41,658 nucleotides of DNA, from positions 1 to 41,658 of the forward strand of contig JBAVJB010000069.1 of assembly GCA_049687495.1 (NCBI GenBank). Direction: 5' to 3'. This DNA is from Salinimicrobium sp049687495 (GTDB lineage: Bacteria > Bacteroidota > Bacteroidia > Flavobacteriales > Flavobacteriaceae). This document shows, one piece after another, positions 24,209 through 32,848 of this stretch. The position numbers and the translations under genes were made by a program. Each line of letters opens with the position of its first letter. Position 1 is the first letter of the stretch. The notes beneath the pieces are model-generated. The model was not told the origin of the DNA and made no database searches. It saw only the letters and a program-made list of their open reading frames with translations.

Positions 24209-25597
24209 ATGACTTTAATAAAATCAATTTCCGGAATTCGAGGAACCATAGGAGGATCACCTTCAGAAAACCTTACCCCAATAGATGCAGTGAAATTTGC
24301 AGCTTCTTACGGAAGCTGGATCAAGAACAAAAATTCAGGGGAAGCGGTGAAAGTTGTTGTTGGACGGGATGCCCGATTATCCGGTCTCATGATACAGCAG
24401 CTGGTGATGAACACGTTGGTAGGTCTGGGTATTGAAGTCATTGATCTGGATCTCTCTACCACGCCTACCGTGGAAGTGGCGGTGCCTATGGAAAAAGCTC
24501 AGGGAGGAATCATTCTTACCGCCAGCCACAATCCTAAACAGTGGAACGCGCTCAAATTGCTTAACGAAAAAGGGGAATTTTTGAGCGGAAAAGATGGAGC
24601 TGAAATTCTTGAAATGGCAGAAAAAGCAGACTTCAATTTTTCCGAAGTCGATGACCTTGGGAAAATTCAGCCGGCGACTCATTATATAGATACTCATATC
24701 GAAGAGGTCGTTATGCTGCCTTTGGTGGATGCTAAGAAAATTGCTGAAGCCGGTTTTACCGTTGCAGTAGACGGAGTAAATTCTACCGGAGGAATAGCCA
24801 TTCCGAAGCTTTTAAAGCGCCTGGGAGTAAAAGTGATCGAACTCTACTGTGAACCCACCGGGCATTTCCCTCACAATCCTGAACCGCTAAAAGAACACCT
24901 GAAAGATATTTGTGAATTGGTGCCTCGTGAAAAAGCCGATTTTGGAATAGTGGTGGATCCTGACGTGGACCGTCTGGCTTTTGTTAGTGAAGACGGGGAA
25001 ATGTTTGGGGAGGAATATACTTTGGTTGCCTGCGCAGATTATGTACTTGGGAAAACTCCCGGTAACACTGTGAGCAATCTTTCTTCTTCAAGGGCCCTTA
25101 GAGATATTACTGAAAAACATGGAGGTGAATATCATGCCAGTGCGGTAGGAGAGGTGAATGTTGTGGAGTTGATGAAGAAAACCAAAGCAGTAATTGGCGG
25201 TGAAGGTAACGGCGGAATAATTTATCCTGAACTGCATTATGGTCGTGACAGCCTCGTTGGGGTAGCTTTATTCCTTACCTATTTAGCCGAAAAGCAGATG
25301 AAAGTTTCAGAACTTCGCAAGACTTATCCTTCTTACTTTATGAGCAAGAATAAGATCGAACTTACTCCTCAACTGGATGTGGATGATATTCTTCAGCAAA
25401 TTGAGCAGAAATATTCTAATGAGGAAGTTTCTACGGTTGATGGTGTGAAAATAGATTTTCCTGAGCATTGGGTGCACCTTAGAAAATCGAACACCGAACC
25501 TATCATCAGGATTTATACCGAGGCTAAATCCCAGGAAAAGGCAGATGAGGTTGCCGAGCAAATGATCTCAGAAATTAAAGAGATCGCTAAGCTTTAA
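24209..25597 (+). CDS. glmM: Phosphoglucosamine mutase / phosphohexomutase
   Basis: The protein has 462 residues. This alpha-D-phosphohexomutase shows all four family signatures: ISGIRGTIGG at the start, the phosphoserine loop TASHNP with Ser106, the metal loop DPDVDR near residue 250, a sugar loop GGEGNGGIIYPELHYGRD and a phosphate-binding end RKSNTEPIIRIYTEA. GlmM converts glucosamine-6-P to glucosamine-1-P for UDP-GlcNAc synthesis; phosphomannomutase activity cannot be excluded from sequence alone. Its stop overlaps the end of the convergent acyltransferase gene by 11 bp. Confidence 0.9.
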   Translation: MTLIKSISGIRGTIGGSPSENLTPIDAVKFAASYGSWIKNKNSGEAVKVVVGRDARLSGLMIQQLVMNTLVGLGIEVIDLDLSTTPTVEVAVPMEKAQGGIILTASHNPKQWNALKLLNEKGEFLSGKDGAEILEMAEKADFNFSEVDDLGKIQPATHYIDTHIEEVVMLPLVDAKKIAEAGFTVAVDGVNSTGGIAIPKLLKRLGVKVIELYCEPTGHFPHNPEPLKEHLKDICELVPREKADFGIVVDPDVDRLAFVSEDGEMFGEEYTLVACADYVLGKTPGNTVSNLSSSRALRDITEKHGGEYHASAVGEVNVVELMKKTKAVIGGEGNGGIIYPELHYGRDSLVGVALFLTYLAEKQMKVSELRKTYPSYFMSKNKIELTPQLDVDDILQQIEQKYSNEEVSTVDGVKIDFPEHWVHLRKSNTEPIIRIYTEAKSQEKADEVAEQMISEIKEIAKL

Positions 25598-26495
25598 TAA
25601 CAACAGCATCTTTTGGAAGAGGAGCATTGCGATGCTTCCAGCGTTTGTGGGTCCACAGGTAATATTCAGGAGCTTTGTTGATCTGGGCCTCCAGTTCATC
25701 AAAATATTTGCGGGTGATCGCGTAAGGTTCTTCTTTTGCAGGCTCGTAGGAAAGCGGTTTGAAGGTGGCTTCATAGTAGCCTCTTTTTACCTTCTCAACA
25801 TGCAGGTAAAGGACGACCATATCCAGGTTTCGGGAGAGTTTCTCGGTGCCGGTAAAAACAGGGGTTCTTATTCCCAAAAAATCTGTCCATACTTTTGAGC
25901 GGCTCAGTTTAGGAGATTGATCGGCTATCATAGCGTAGACACCCCTGATACCATTTTTTTGGTTTTCGGCGATCGTTTTTGTTGCATGGGTGGTGGTGAT
26001 GAGGGTGCCGTCATATCTGCCACGGATGTCCTTCACCAGTTTGTCAAAATGCTTGTTCTTGATCTTCTTATAAATTCCGAAGCCGCGGTAGTCCAGGCCA
26101 TAAAGCTGTAAAGCGTTCATCCACTCGTAGCTGGCATAGTGCCCGCAGGCAAGAATGACGCTTTTGTTCATTTTTGCAGGTTTATACATCTCCTCCAGGT
26201 TCGTAAATGCAAATCTTTTTTTTAACTCTTCATCGTCTATAGAGATGCTCTTGATCATTTCCAGGAACATGTCGACCATATGCCTGTAAAACTTTTTCCT
26301 GATCTTTTTAATTTCTTCTGAAGATTTCTGCGGAAAGACCAGCTTAAGATTCTCTGTCACAGTTTTACGCCTGTAGCCCACGAGGTAGTAAACCACAAAG
26401 AAAACCAGATCTGAAAAAAGGTAGAAAAGTTTAAAAGGCAGGATGGAAAGAAACCAGAGTAGGGGGTAGACCAGCCAAAAAACTAAACGCTGCAT
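25587..26495 (-). CDS. LpxL/HtrB-like lysophospholipid acyltransferase
   Basis: The protein has 302 residues from the ATG at 26495; a longer frame to 26534 would cross the promoter. A hydrophobic N-terminus (LVFWLVYPLLWFLSILPFKLFYLFSDLVFFVVYYLVGY) anchors it in the inner membrane. The catalytic HX4E motif is GHYASYE, with later GVYAMIADQSP and TGTEKLSR segments as in lipid A late acyltransferases. It probably adds a secondary acyl chain to lipid A or an ornithine-type lipid. The start is only 54 bp from the divergent rhomboid gene, sharing a symmetric promoter region. Confidence 0.9.
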   Translation of the reverse strand: MQRLVFWLVYPLLWFLSILPFKLFYLFSDLVFFVVYYLVGYRRKTVTENLKLVFPQKSSEEIKKIRKKFYRHMVDMFLEMIKSISIDDEELKKRFAFTNLEEMYKPAKMNKSVILACGHYASYEWMNALQLYGLDYRGFGIYKKIKNKHFDKLVKDIRGRYDGTLITTTHATKTIAENQKNGIRGVYAMIADQSPKLSRSKVWTDFLGIRTPVFTGTEKLSRNLDMVVLYLHVEKVKRGYYEATFKPLSYEPAKEEPYAITRKYFDELEAQINKAPEYYLWTHKRWKHRNAPLPKDAVVIKA

Positions 26496-26511
26496 GCAAA
26501 AGTAATTTGGG

Positions 26512-26530
26512 CAAATATATGCTATATTTG
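26512..26530. promoter_or_regulatory. Face-to-face -7 boxes forming a perfect palindrome
   Basis: CAAATATATGCTATATTTG contains TATATTTG on the plus strand (26523-26530, towards the rhomboid gene) and the same box on the minus strand (26512-26519, towards the acyltransferase gene), separated by 3 bp. Each box lies 16-19 bases from its gene's ATG. No well-spaced TTG is visible for either direction. Confidence 0.6.
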
Positions 26531-26549
26531 GCACTAAACAGAACCGTAA

Positions 26550-27200
26550 ATGGGAGATTTCAGTATTGTAACTCTTGTAATTATTGCCGCCAATGTCATT
26601 GTATCGTTCAAAGGATTCAATGATTTTTCATTTTTTGAAAGGTATAAGTTTAATTCCGCCGCAGTAAAAGGTGGAGATAAGATCAGGATTTTTTCCTCGG
26701 GCTTTCTACACGTAGATACTGCCCATCTTTTCTTGAACATGCTTACCCTGTATTTTTTTGCAGACGTGGTGATCGCTTCTTTGGGCAGTCTTCAATTTTT
26801 GCTCATATATATAGCCAGCCTCTTTCTGGGCAACCTGCTTTCTTACTTTTTTCATAAAGATGAATATAATTATAACGCTGTAGGAGCGAGTGGAGCGGTT
26901 TCAGGAATCATTTACGCTGCCATTTTACTGCATCCAGATATGGACCTGTACCTGTTCCTGATCCCTATTCCAATTCCCGCTTACATCTTTGGAATAGGTT
27001 ACATGTTTTACTCTATCTACGGAATGAAGAACCGCATTGGAAATATTGGTCATGATGCCCACTTTGGTGGTGCTGTTGGCGGATATCTGTTAACGCTGAT
27101 CCTCGCGCCTTACATTTTTGCGAGCCATTTGCTGATGGTGATCCTTCTTGCTATTCCTATAGTTGTGCTGTTTTTTCTTCAGAAAACAGGAAAAATTTAA
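26550..27200 (+). CDS. Rhomboid-family intramembrane serine protease
   Basis: The protein has 216 residues and is multispanning. The rhomboid signatures are HVDTAHLFLNMLTLYFF (the HxxxN oxyanion region), GASG with the nucleophile Ser114 (VGASGAVSGIIYA) and the catalytic His171 in HDAHFGGAVGGYL. It cleaves membrane proteins within or near the bilayer; substrates cannot be predicted here. It is divergently transcribed from the acyltransferase gene across a shared promoter palindrome and is followed after 50 bp by the SIMPL gene. Confidence 0.93.
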   Translation: MGDFSIVTLVIIAANVIVSFKGFNDFSFFERYKFNSAAVKGGDKIRIFSSGFLHVDTAHLFLNMLTLYFFADVVIASLGSLQFLLIYIASLFLGNLLSYFFHKDEYNYNAVGASGAVSGIIYAAILLHPDMDLYLFLIPIPIPAYIFGIGYMFYSIYGMKNRIGNIGHDAHFGGAVGGYLLTLILAPYIFASHLLMVILLAIPIVVLFFLQKTGKI

Positions 27201-27250
27201 CAGCGGCATTGATATTGTTCTAATATCCTTCAAACCTAAAACCTTGTAAA

Positions 27251-27925
27251 ATGAAAAAACTGCTTCTTATCTCATTTTTGATGCTCTCAGTGATGGGCTT
27301 CTCCCAGGAAAATAATGCTCTTGTTAATGTAACGGGCAAAGGTACCGTAACAGTAGTCCCGGACAGGGTTTTGATCAGGGCCAGGATAGAGCACAGTGGG
27401 CAATCTGCTGCGGAAGTCAAAGCACAGAATGACAAAGTGGTGAGTGAGGTGATAAAATACCTGAAAGCTCAGAATATTCCTGCCAAAAATATTCAGACAG
27501 AGTATATCAACCTCAACAAAGACTATAATTACAATACAAAGGAAACGTTTTACTCGGCTAATCAGTCAATCTCTATTTTGCTTGAAGACATTAGCAAGTA
27601 TGAGAAACTAATGACAGGTCTTTTAGATTCTGGACTAAACCGAATTGACGGGATTCAATTCCAATCTTCTAAGAAAGAGGAATTGGAATCAGAGGCTCGT
27701 AAAAAAGCCATTTTAGACGCCAAAGAAAAAGCCGAAGAATATGCCCAGGCACTTGGGCAGCAAATAGGAAAAGCATATTCGATCAACGAACAAAACAGTG
27801 GAGATTTTCCGCCCATGTATCGTGCCATGGAAATGAAAAGCGCCGACAGTGCGGGAGAGCAGACTTTAGCTCCGGGAGAAATGGAAATCACGGTTAAAGT
27901 AAATGTGGGGTTCTTGCTGCTTTGA
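27251..27925 (+). CDS. SIMPL (DUF541) domain periplasmic protein
   Basis: The protein has 224 residues. A signal peptide (MKKLLLISFLMLSVMGFSQ) precedes the SIMPL/DUF541 domain: VNVTGKGTVTVVPDRVLIRARIEHSG at the start, then IQTEYINLNKDYNY, a long helix ESEARKKAILDAKEKAEEYAQALG and the terminal PGEMEITVKVNVGFLL. Family members are periplasmic (BP26/YggE-like), form ring oligomers in some bacteria, and have been linked to oxidative stress; no enzymatic activity is known. A perfect bidirectional terminator follows. Confidence 0.92.
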   Translation: MKKLLLISFLMLSVMGFSQENNALVNVTGKGTVTVVPDRVLIRARIEHSGQSAAEVKAQNDKVVSEVIKYLKAQNIPAKNIQTEYINLNKDYNYNTKETFYSANQSISILLEDISKYEKLMTGLLDSGLNRIDGIQFQSSKKEELESEARKKAILDAKEKAEEYAQALGQQIGKAYSINEQNSGDFPPMYRAMEMKSADSAGEQTLAPGEMEITVKVNVGFLLL

Positions 27926-27942
27926 TTGAACCAACATTATAA

Positions 27943-27973
27943 TTAAAAAGTGCCTTAACAAGGCACTTTTTAA
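27943..27973. terminator. Bidirectional terminator
   Basis: Perfect 14-bp arms, TTAAAAAGTGCCTT and AAGGCACTTTTTAA, surround a 3-nt loop, with A and T runs on both sides. It serves the SIMPL gene and the convergent TlpA-type gene. Confidence 0.92.
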
Positions 27974-27992
27974 TTTGAAAAAACTGTTGTTT

Positions 27993-29123
27993 TTACATTG
28001 CTTCTTCTGAAAGCACTTCTGAAACTTTTTCTTCAAGTTCTTCCCCGCGTAGGTTCTTGGCAATGATGTTGCCGTTCTCATCAAGAAGGAAAGCGGCCGG
28101 GATGGCACGTACACCATATTGAGCTGCGATAGGATCTTGCCAGAACATCAAGTTGGAAACATGGTTCCAGTCTCCCAGGTTATCTTCGGCAATTGCCTGT
28201 GTCCATTTATCTTTTTGACCCGGACGATCAAGTGAAACCTGGATGATATTAAAACCTTTGTCGTGGTACTTTTTGTAAACCTCCACAATGTTTGGATTTT
28301 CAACCCGACATGGCTTGCACCAGGACGCCCAGAAGTCTACTAAAGTAACTTTGCCCAACGCATCTTTTAAAGCAAGATCTTCACCATTAGGAGTAGGTGC
28401 GCTGAAATCCGGTGCAGGATTACCAACATCTGTACGGCTCAGGTTCTTCAGGTTCTGGTCCAAAGTCTGGGCCAGGGAACTTTGTTGAATTTCAGGAGAA
28501 AGATTGTCGAAAAGCCCTCTAAGTTCTTTTGCTGTGTACTGCCTTGTATTTACCATATCCTGCAGCACCATTACAGATACAATAGAATTTGGGTTATTCC
28601 TTACCAGCTCTTCTTTATTTACTTTGTCTTCATCGGCAATTTGCTGCTGTGTTTCCTGCAGACTCTCCATTTGAGCAGAATCCTGCGCGGTAAAAGCTTC
28701 ACGCATGGCCATACGGTTATCATTCATCTTCTTGTTTGAAGTGCGAATCTTTCCGAGGTAATTATATAGGATCTCATTATCTTCTCCACCGGTAACCTTT
28801 GAAGCATATAAACTATCCGGGTAAATGTGGAAGTTGATTGGAGTGTTATCGGCTATATAAAGAATGTTGCCACGGGCACCATCAAGAGTAAGAAAGCTAA
28901 TGGCGGGACGCTCCTTTTCGGGAAGGTCCAGTTCAAATTTTCCGTCTTTCACTACCGCAGTATCTAGAGGAATGGTTTGAGTGTTACTGTCGTTAAGTTC
29001 AGAAACATATACCTTTTGCCCTTCCTGGCCATTTTCTACCGTTCCACTGATCATATATCCCTGATTCTCTTCTTCACAGGAAGCAAAAAGGGCAATTAAA
29101 CCTATTATTAAAATTTTACGCAT
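27993..29123 (-). CDS. TlpA-family disulfide reductase lipoprotein with DUF4369
   Basis: The protein has 376 residues. The lipobox is FASC (MRKILIIGLIALFASC), followed by EEENQG. The N-terminal part (about 20-115) matches DUF4369: YMISGTVENGQEGQKVYVSEL ... LDTAVVKDGKFELD. A helical linker leads to a thioredoxin-like domain at about 235-376 with FWASWCKPCRVENPNIVEVYKKY and cis-Pro region GVRAIPAAFLLD. It probably keeps periplasmic cysteines, for example in c-type cytochrome maturation, reduced. Both active-site cysteines are present. A -7 box TATTTTTG lies at 29140-29147 on the minus strand. Confidence 0.92.
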   Translation of the reverse strand: MRKILIIGLIALFASCEEENQGYMISGTVENGQEGQKVYVSELNDSNTQTIPLDTAVVKDGKFELDLPEKERPAISFLTLDGARGNILYIADNTPINFHIYPDSLYASKVTGGEDNEILYNYLGKIRTSNKKMNDNRMAMREAFTAQDSAQMESLQETQQQIADEDKVNKEELVRNNPNSIVSVMVLQDMVNTRQYTAKELRGLFDNLSPEIQQSSLAQTLDQNLKNLSRTDVGNPAPDFSAPTPNGEDLALKDALGKVTLVDFWASWCKPCRVENPNIVEVYKKYHDKGFNIIQVSLDRPGQKDKWTQAIAEDNLGDWNHVSNLMFWQDPIAAQYGVRAIPAAFLLDENGNIIAKNLRGEELEEKVSEVLSEEAM

Positions 29124-29139
29124 ATCAAGTTGTTTTGTG

Positions 29140-29147
29140 CAAAAATA
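29140..29147 (-). promoter_or_regulatory. -7 box TATTTTTG of the TlpA-type gene
   Basis: Read on the minus strand it matches TAnnTTTG, 16 bases upstream of the ATG at 29123. No TTG is found at 17-23 bp, so this is a partial promoter call. Confidence 0.4.
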
Positions 29148-29243
29148 ATCAACCTCCTCTACAAACGCCCGCTATTACTATAAATCTTTGTTAATATGAA
29201 AAAGCGGCACAGGCTTGGTGGCTAAAATATTTAATTTTAACAT

Positions 29244-31616
29244 ATGAAAAAGCAAAAGGAATTCCCCCTTGATATCAGGATCAGTTTTCACAAGATTATC
29301 CTCGATTTCCAAAAACAGCTGGAGCAGGAGTCCAGCGAGATATCTTGTGAATATATTCAGAAAATGCTGAATTATGTTGCCTCTTTCCCTGCACTTTCTA
29401 AAGGGATTGAAGATGCAGATGAACTTTTGAAACTCAAAGATCCAATCAGGATACTAATGAAAGACCTTTTCCCCGAAATTCTTTCAGACAACCAGATCAA
29501 AGCTATATCGGTTCCTTTTCATAACATCATCTTCAATTCGACACGCAAGTTCAGAGAAATCCTGGAGCAGGCAGGGGAAGGCTTTACGCTTTCTATGCGT
29601 AACCTGAATGAGGACCTCGATTATATCTTCGGCTGTATTATTATTTTGAATATGTATTATGGCTATGATATAGATTTTTCACGGCCGCTATATTACGATA
29701 TACCTGACGAAAATGGCATTTTACGGCACTATCGAATCGACCTGAATTCAGATTTTGTTGAGATTGAACCCGGAGAGAATCACCACGAGATCACAGATAA
29801 AGATGTAGATGTACTTATTCAGAATATTGAGGATATTGATCTTTGGAAGGAGAAATTCCCTCCAAAAAGCTGGATTTTTAAAGGCTTTACCATAATCAAT
29901 CTCACTGATGTAACCGTTGATGATGCTATTTCAGATCTTAAGACAACGCTGCTGCAGCGAAATACCTCAGGCAAGGAGGAGGTTGAGAAATTTGAAGAGA
30001 TCTTCAAATCCATTTATAATATTCATGACCTAAGGGTTGGTTTTACTGTGTATAATGAGCAGGAAAGCTGTTTTGAGACCATGGGAAATGGCACGAACAG
30101 CTTTATTCTGGGCACGAAGAAAGAAGTGGACTGCAAAAAGGCTGTGGACGAGCAGGATTTTCAAACCCTTGTGGTAGATCATAATTACCTTAGCATTCCC
30201 AATGTGGATAGCTATTCTGAAAACAGTCGTGAAAACCTGCTTTCCCAGAACCTGCAGAAAAAGGAGGCCAAAAGTGCCATTTTTGCCCCCATAGCAAAAG
30301 GAGGAAAACTGCTTGGCGTGCTTGAACTTGTTGCTAAAAGGAAGAATGAGCTCAACAGTGTCAATGCGACCAAACTCGAGGATATATTGCCCTATATAGT
30401 TACGGCTGTTGAGCGTAACAAAGCTGAATTTGAAAACAGGGTGAAGGCAGTGATCCAAAGTGAGTGTACTTCTATTCATCCCAGCGTGTTGTGGATCTTT
30501 GAGAAAGAGGCCAGGAAATTCATCCGTGATCTGGACGCAGACGGGCTGGCATCTTTTAAAGATATTTCCTTTGATAACATCTATCCGCTTTATGGGCAGA
30601 TCGATATTGTTGCTTCTTCGGAAGCTCGTAACGACGCCATTCAGCGTGACCTGTTGGAGCAACTAAGTCACATCAGAAAGATCGTAGATGAAGCCGAAGA
30701 AATCGAAAAACTGGATATTTACGAGCAGGTGAAATTCCGAATAAAAGAATTTGAAGACGAGCTGGGAGAAAGCCTGAATGCCTCCAGCGAACAAAAGGTG
30801 TTCAACCTTCTTCAGCGGGAAATAAAACCGGTGATGGATCATATTCAGGAGCAGTCTGAGAATCTGAAGAACGAGGTAATTGACTATCGAAAAAGGGTAA
30901 ATTCCGAGACCGGTATAATTTACAATCACCGCAAGAACTACGATGAGGCCGTGCAGCAGATCAACAGGACGATGTCCCGGTATATCGATAGGAAACAGGT
31001 GGCTGCCCAGGAGATCTATCCGCATTACTTTGAGCGTTATAAGACCGATGGGGTAGAGCACAATATCTACATTGGTGCCGCCATGAGTAACAACCGTTCA
31101 AAGAAATTTGACAAAGTTTATCTCTACAATCTTCGCCTTTGGCAACTCAGCACCATGTGTGAAATGGAGAACAGGTTTTACCAGATCCAGGAAAATATGC
31201 CGTTAAAATTGGAGGCTGCGTCATTGATCCTGGTTTATAACAGTACGCTTTCAATCAGGTATAGAATGGATGAGAAACAATTCGATGTTGACGGTACTTA
31301 CAATGCGCGTTACGAGATCATCAAGAAGAGAATTGATAAGGCTCATATAAAAGATTCCGAAGAGCGGGTGACTCAAAAGGGCAAAATCGCCATCATTTAT
31401 TCCAACCGCGATGACGAGCGGGAATATTTGCGTTACATAAAATACTTACAGTCTAAAAATTATCTTGGTGAAAACGTTGAACTTCTGGAACTGGAAGATG
31501 TACAGGGGGTGATTGGCTTACGGGCAATAAGGGTAGAAGTGCTTTATCATGTGGAAGAGGAAAACCGGCCAGAGCAGGTGATCACTTATGATGATCTCAT
31601 TAAGGTCCTAAATTAA
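29244..31616 (+). CDS. GAF-domain protein with long coiled-coil region
   Basis: The protein has 790 residues with no signal peptide or membrane helix, so it is cytosolic. Residues about 245-400 read as a GAF domain (VEKFEEIFKSIYNIHDLRVGFTVY ... KKEAKSAIFAPIAKGGKLLGVLELVAKRKNEL), a fold that binds small molecules including cyclic nucleotides. A region about 470-580 is strongly helical (KIVDEAEEIEKLDIYEQVKFRIKEFEDELGE), and the C-terminal 200 residues (RYKTDGVEHNIYIGAAMSNN onwards) look like a conserved unnamed domain. No kinase, cyclase or GGDEF motif is visible. It ends 9 bp into the convergent HD-PycTM gene. Its function is unknown. Confidence 0.78.
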   Translation: MKKQKEFPLDIRISFHKIILDFQKQLEQESSEISCEYIQKMLNYVASFPALSKGIEDADELLKLKDPIRILMKDLFPEILSDNQIKAISVPFHNIIFNSTRKFREILEQAGEGFTLSMRNLNEDLDYIFGCIIILNMYYGYDIDFSRPLYYDIPDENGILRHYRIDLNSDFVEIEPGENHHEITDKDVDVLIQNIEDIDLWKEKFPPKSWIFKGFTIINLTDVTVDDAISDLKTTLLQRNTSGKEEVEKFEEIFKSIYNIHDLRVGFTVYNEQESCFETMGNGTNSFILGTKKEVDCKKAVDEQDFQTLVVDHNYLSIPNVDSYSENSRENLLSQNLQKKEAKSAIFAPIAKGGKLLGVLELVAKRKNELNSVNATKLEDILPYIVTAVERNKAEFENRVKAVIQSECTSIHPSVLWIFEKEARKFIRDLDADGLASFKDISFDNIYPLYGQIDIVASSEARNDAIQRDLLEQLSHIRKIVDEAEEIEKLDIYEQVKFRIKEFEDELGESLNASSEQKVFNLLQREIKPVMDHIQEQSENLKNEVIDYRKRVNSETGIIYNHRKNYDEAVQQINRTMSRYIDRKQVAAQEIYPHYFERYKTDGVEHNIYIGAAMSNNRSKKFDKVYLYNLRLWQLSTMCEMENRFYQIQENMPLKLEAASLILVYNSTLSIRYRMDEKQFDVDGTYNARYEIIKKRIDKAHIKDSEERVTQKGKIAIIYSNRDDEREYLRYIKYLQSKNYLGENVELLELEDVQGVIGLRAIRVEVLYHVEEENRPEQVITYDDLIKVLN

Positions 31617-32792
31617 ATAATAGGTTACCATAAAGCTGAGTACAGAAAGAATGATCCCTACCATAAACACGGTGTAGGTGATTCTAAGAAGCCTGTATTT
31701 TCTATCCAGGACGGTTCCCAGCGTGTAGAGATCTCGCATTAGTGAATCGTACACGTATTCCTGGTCTTCCATTATTTCGTGCATAGCCCATTCAAACTGT
31801 TCGTAGGGCATCTTATGGAAGTTTCCGAAGAACAGCAGGTTCACATTCCTTTTCTCTACTTCCTCCCGGGTAAACTCGCCACTGGTCACGTTGGGCCTGG
31901 TAGACATGATAGAACCTACGATAGATGCCACACTAAAAATGACAAGAATAAGTGTAGGGATCATAAGGCTTTTGTTCCCCGGCGCATCAAGATCGGGAAT
32001 GAGGTTTGAAATGGCCAGGGAAATGATAATTGCGTTTACTGAAAGCAAAATGTTTGCTTTGGCATCGGCAATGTCACTTAATTTGAGGTGGTTTCTCATG
32101 GTTACCCTGAAAAGGGTTTGTATGCCGCGGTCACGGCTCTGGTCTTTATACTTTACTTTCAGCCTTGCTTTGGTCTCTTCTTTAGCAAGCTTTTTCTTGA
32201 TCTTTTTTTCCTTTTTTAGGAGCGAAAACAGGTTCTCTTCTTTGGCTTCGGTCCAGTTTTTCCTGGCGTAAGGAGTGTAATACTGGTGCTTTCTGGTAAA
32301 AAGCTCAATGCTTTGTTCTAACCATTCCTGCGCGCCAAAATTCTTTATGTGTTGTAGCCGCAATTCCTGTCTCAGGAATTCGCTGGTTTCTTTGAAGTAG
32401 TCTTTAGCAAGGTGAGAGGTATCTGCATCTTTTATGATCTTTTCTGTAATACCTTGGGGTTCGGCCGACATTTTTGTGGCCCGAATGCATTTTACGACCT
32501 CCTCAATAAGATCTTCATCTGCATCTTGTTCCTCCAGCCATTCCCTGGCTATTTTTGCACTTTCCTCCTCATGGCCTTTGTAGGTATTGATGTAGCCGGT
32601 ATCATGAAGCCACGCTGCCAGCAGCACTGCTTCCTCTTGTTTAACATTAGTTTGAGATTTTTCAAGTAATTCTTTGCTACTTTTAACTACCCTCTGAGTG
32701 TGCTTATAATTGTGATAAAGAAAGGTATTGGGAAGTTTTTCTCTGAATAAATTTTTTACAAATTTATCAGCTTTCTCAACAAGAGGTGTCAT
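31608..32792 (-). CDS. HD phosphohydrolase fused to a PycTM-type membrane domain
   Basis: The protein has 394 residues. The N-terminal HD domain has metal-site candidates His31 (YHNYKHTQRV), His63-Asp64 (AAWLHDTGY) and Asp124 (IIKDADTSHL). A Lys-rich linker follows. From about residue 235 the sequence matches the DUF5706/PycTM pattern (LKLSDIADAKANILLSVNAIIISLAIS) with membrane helices at about 255-275, 285-305 and 368-392. PycTM is the membrane-disrupting effector of Pycsar, which is triggered by cyclic pyrimidine nucleotides. No Pycsar cyclase is present nearby, so this may be a housekeeping relative. It converges with the GAF gene and is divergent from the phosphatase-barrel gene. Confidence 0.82.
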   Translation of the reverse strand: MTPLVEKADKFVKNLFREKLPNTFLYHNYKHTQRVVKSSKELLEKSQTNVKQEEAVLLAAWLHDTGYINTYKGHEEESAKIAREWLEEQDADEDLIEEVVKCIRATKMSAEPQGITEKIIKDADTSHLAKDYFKETSEFLRQELRLQHIKNFGAQEWLEQSIELFTRKHQYYTPYARKNWTEAKEENLFSLLKKEKKIKKKLAKEETKARLKVKYKDQSRDRGIQTLFRVTMRNHLKLSDIADAKANILLSVNAIIISLAISNLIPDLDAPGNKSLMIPTLILVIFSVASIVGSIMSTRPNVTSGEFTREEVEKRNVNLLFFGNFHKMPYEQFEWAMHEIMEDQEYVYDSLMRDLYTLGTVLDRKYRLLRITYTVFMVGIILSVLSFMVTYYLI

Positions 32793-32848
32793 TCAGTGGT
32801 TGTTAGGTTTAACGCCAAATTACAAAAAAATCCCCCCAATAAAATTGT

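Noticed and set aside
31608..32792. Complete Pycsar defence operon
   Set aside because: Only a PycTM-like domain fused to HD is seen; no cyclase gene or other defence gene occurs within the window and the flanks look like backbone genes.
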